From: Actinomycetales bacterium
Lineage (GTDB): Bacteria > Actinomycetota > Actinomycetes > Nanopelagicales > Nanopelagicaceae
Length of the DNA: 47,255 nucleotides
NCBI GenBank assembly: GCA_018969355.1
Contig: JAGWYO010000010.1
Coordinates: 1-47,255 of the forward strand
Direction: 5' to 3'
The position numbers and the translations under genes are program-made. Below the pieces are notes generated by a model. That model ran no database searches. It had not been told where the DNA came from and saw only the letters and a program-made list of their open reading frames with translations. This document shows, in pieces, positions 45,537-47,255 of the stretch (position 1 is the stretch's first letter; every line of letters starts with the position of its first letter).

Positions 45537-46043
45537 ATGGCAGCAGGAGATACAACAATCACAATGATCGGCAACCTTGTCGATGATCCAGAGCTTCGCT
45601 TTACCCCCTCGGGTGCGGCGGTTGCAAAGTTTCGCGTAGCTTCAACTCCACGCTATTTAGATAAGCAAACTAATGAATGGAAAGATGGCGAGAGCCTTTT
45701 CCTTCAGTGTCAGATTTGGCGTCAAGCAGCCGAAAATGTTGCAGAGACACTGACAAAAGGAATGCGTGTCATTCTCTCTGGTCGCTTGAAGCAACGTTCT
45801 TATGAAACTAAAGAAGGCGAAAAGCGCACTGTCTTTGAGGTAGAAGTTGATGAAGTCGGACCATCACTACGTAACGCAACTGCAAAGGTCACTAAGACCC
45901 AACGCGCTGGCGGAACAAGTGGTGGATTTTCTGCACCTGCTGCAGCTGATTCATTTAACGACGATCCATGGGCAGCAGCTTCATCCACCTCAAGCGGCGG
46001 AGGTTGGGGAGCATCCTCAACAACCGACGAACCACCGTTCTAA
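45537..46043 (+). CDS. ssb: Single-stranded DNA-binding protein
   Basis: This 168-aa protein has an OB-fold (about 4-110: [47 protein letters not shown]) followed by a flexible Gly/Ser/Ala-rich linker and the acidic tail DEPPF that docks replication and repair partners. A GAGGAAA ribosome binding site precedes the ATG. It lies between rpsF and rpsR, the standard position. Confidence 0.97.
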   Translation: MAAGDTTITMIGNLVDDPELRFTPSGAAVAKFRVASTPRYLDKQTNEWKDGESLFLQCQIWRQAAENVAETLTKGMRVILSGRLKQRSYETKEGEKRTVFEVEVDEVGPSLRNATAKVTKTQRAGGTSGGFSAPAAADSFNDDPWAAASSTSSGGGWGASSTTDEPPF

Positions 46044-46062
46044 ACCAACCTATCCATCCATT

Positions 46063-46097
46063 CCTAGTACCAAGCTTTAAAAAGCAACTGGACTAGG
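46063..46097 (+). other. Stem-loop in the ssb-rpsR spacer
   Basis: CCTAGT-A-CCA (46063-46072) pairs with TGG-ACTAGG (46089-46097), leaving one bulged A, around an inner GCTT/AAGC hairpin (46074-46077 with 46082-46085). No U-tract follows, so it is not an intrinsic terminator. It could be an mRNA processing or stability element. Confidence 0.45.
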
Positions 46098-46117
46098 GCC
46101 CGAAAAGGAGCACCACA

Positions 46118-46405
46118 ATGGGAGCAAGAAATAACAAAACTCTTCGTGAACCGAAGAATAAGGGCGCAAAAGCCGCTGCCCTTAATAAGAAATTTAAGAA
46201 GAAGCCATGCAGCTTCTGCCAGCAGAAGGTCACCTATATCGACTACAAAGATATTGCCACCCTTCGCAAGTACATCTCAGATCGCGGCAAAATCCGCGCT
46301 CGCCGCGTTACAGGTGCCTGCACACAGCACCAGCGTTCAATCGCAACTGCGGTAAAGAACAGCCGTGAAGTAGCGTTACTTCCTTACACATCAACAGCGC
46401 GATAA
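46118..46405 (+). CDS. rpsR: 30S ribosomal protein S18
   Basis: This 95-aa basic protein has the S18 core [33 protein letters not shown]-type sequence, with a CxxC pair, and ends in the LLPYTS motif. AAGGAG lies before the ATG. With S6 it probably binds the rpsF leader to control this operon. The N-terminal 25 residues are strongly basic. Confidence 0.97.
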   Translation: MGARNNKTLREPKNKGAKAAALNKKFKKKPCSFCQQKVTYIDYKDIATLRKYISDRGKIRARRVTGACTQHQRSIATAVKNSREVALLPYTSTAR

Positions 46406-46417
46406 GGGGAACTGGAT

Positions 46418-46864
46418 ATGAAACTCATCCTTACTCGTGAAGTTGCAGGCGTTGGTTCGCCGGGAGATGTCGTAACTGTTAAAGATGGCTTTGCACGCAA
46501 CTTCTTGTTGCCACGCGGAAATGCAATTGCATGGTCACTGGGTGGAGAAAAGCAGATTCAGAGCATTCGCCGTGCGCGTTCTGCTCGTGAAGTGCGCGAT
46601 ATCGACCACGCTAAAGAGATCAAGGCCAAGCTGGAGTCAGCAACTGTTGTTGCTAAGGCAAAGGTTGGCGCAAAAGGCGCTCTCTTTGGTTCAGTAACTG
46701 ATAAAGATGTTGCTAGTGCAATCAAGGCAGCCGTTGGTCTAGATATCGATCGTCACTCAATTAAGACTGCCGGACATATCAAGAAGGTTGGAAACCACGA
46801 TGTGAAGGTCGCACTTGGCCACAATATCGTTGCAAAGATTACAATCTCCGTAACCCCAGAATAA
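46418..46864 (+). CDS. rplI: 50S ribosomal protein L9
   Basis: This 148-aa protein has the L9 N-terminal domain (MKLILTREVAGVGSPGDVVTVKDGFARNFLLPRG), a connecting helix and a C-terminal domain with LFGSVTDKDVASAIKA. AAGGGGA precedes the ATG. It ends the ribosomal operon and is followed within 20 nt by an intrinsic terminator. The dnaB gene that often follows is not here; a convergent phosphotransferase gene is. Confidence 0.97.
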   Translation: MKLILTREVAGVGSPGDVVTVKDGFARNFLLPRGNAIAWSLGGEKQIQSIRRARSAREVRDIDHAKEIKAKLESATVVAKAKVGAKGALFGSVTDKDVASAIKAAVGLDIDRHSIKTAGHIKKVGNHDVKVALGHNIVAKITISVTPE

Positions 46865-46882
46865 AAAGTACTTCGTAAGAAG

Positions 46883-46910
46883 GCCCGTTGCTTATGCGGC
46901 GGGCTTTTTT
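46883..46910 (+). terminator. Rho-independent terminator after rplI
   Basis: GCCCGTTGC (46883-46891) pairs with GCGGCGGGC (46896-46904) through nine pairs including two G-U, around loop TTAT, followed by six Ts (46905-46910). It ends the rpsF-ssb-rpsR-rplI operon. The T-tract overlaps the stop codon of the convergent gene. Confidence 0.93.
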
Positions 46911-47255
46911 ATTTCGTTGTAACTGCCACCAAAGCTTTATTGAAATAATCACTTGTGAATTCACTTCTAGCTAAATCGTATTTAGACATTCCCCACTCCC
47001 AGAAATCAAATTCAATTTCGCTCACTGAATCTTGAATCGATGCCCATAGTGTCCATCCATACTTTGCCATCAAGGCCCACAGCCACGCACGTGCAACTTT
47101 GTCTGGGCAATGTGCGCCGTAGTAAGCGGTGACTAGCTCTTCTAGTGCTTCAATAGGTTGAAAGGCTTCTGCCCAGACGTTGCCAATCTCAAAGCAGGCA
47201 TCGTTATTTCCTGAGTATTCATAGTCAATGAGCCAGATTTTTGTGCCATCATCAA
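46909..47255 (-). CDS. Choline/ethanolamine-kinase-like phosphotransferase, C-terminal part (cut by window edge)
   Basis: The last 347 bases hold 114 codons of an open minus-strand frame that runs off the window edge and ends with TAA at 46909-46911. The sequence IWLIDYEYSGNNDACFEIGN near the cut matches the choline-kinase motif of the APH/choline kinase family, where the first Asp binds metal. The remaining segment (TAYYG, LWALMAKYGWTLWASIQ, FDFWEWG) is the typical helical C-terminus. The catalytic HxDxxxxN loop lies outside the window. It probably phosphorylates a small amino alcohol or sugar; the true substrate is unknown. Confidence 0.85.
   Translation of the reverse strand, partial: DDGTKIWLIDYEYSGNNDACFEIGNVWAEAFQPIEALEELVTAYYGAHCPDKVARAWLWALMAKYGWTLWASIQDSVSEIEFDFWEWGMSKYDLARSEFTSDYFNKALVAVTTK

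Overview
The window is a chromosomal replication-origin region of a streamlined actinobacterium. Gene order is the classic actinobacterial one on both sides of dnaA: gyrA-gyrB-dciA-recF-dnaN-dnaA | rpmH-rnpA-yidD-yidC-khpB-rsmG-parA-parB. The cwlM-trxA-trxB-murJ-NUDIX-pcnA block and the DUF5318-ponA-GT87-rpsF-ssb-rpsR-rplI block match Mycobacterium, and the ppiA-rhomboid-crgA-pabA-pknB order follows gyrA. Codon use is visibly more AT-leaning than in Mycobacterium or Streptomyces. Genes overlap head, tail and end to end, and almost no intergenic DNA remains. This fits a free-living freshwater acI-type lineage (Nanopelagicales: Planktophila/Nanopelagicus). That assignment is inference; no rRNA or other diagnostic marker is present.

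Left arm (1-25333, mostly minus strand, leading away from the origin): a secreted 5'-nucleotidase; ferredoxin-NADP reductase; tRNA-Ser(GCU); Xaa-Pro aminopeptidase (plus); an sdhCAB operon continuing into a holin-family protein and a tandem Fluc/CrcB pair; tRNA-Ser(UGA); a serS-HAD-pheA-GDPD run; the pstP-pknB signalling pair (plus); pabA, crgA, rhomboid, ppiA; tRNA-Ala and tRNA-Ile; and gyrA, gyrB, dciA, recF, dnaN.

Origin (25334-27323): DnaA boxes lie on both sides of dnaA, and an AT-rich perfect palindrome lies between dnaN and dnaA. Right arm (27324-47255): rpmH, the RNase P protein, membrane-insertion factors, the parABS system with two parS sites inside coding sequence, an aminotransferase, the CwlM-thioredoxin-MurJ block, pcnA, an MFS transporter, ponA, a GT87-like membrane protein, the S6-SSB-S18-L9 operon, and the cut-off end of a phosphotransferase gene.

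How the genes work together: the window carries most of a cell-wall control circuit (PknB kinase, PstP phosphatase, CwlM pseudo-amidase, MurJ flippase, PonA synthase, CrgA). The canonical pknA, pbpA, rodA, fhaA and fhaB are not beside pknB. Origin firing (DnaA boxes), origin segregation (parS) and wall synthesis are thus encoded within about 47 kb.

The most interesting structural signals are: (i) a recurrent TAnnnT box 6-8 nt upstream of start codons that lack a Shine-Dalgarno, implying leaderless transcripts and allowing head-to-head genes separated by only 27-43 bp; (ii) a probable S6:S18 autoregulatory RNA leader that can sequester the rpsF ribosome binding site; (iii) a second small DnaA-box cluster about 9 kb from the origin; and (iv) a C-H-x-C-x-H motif in the succinate dehydrogenase anchor. 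No phage, IS element, CRISPR or defence island was seen. I found no wholly new system.
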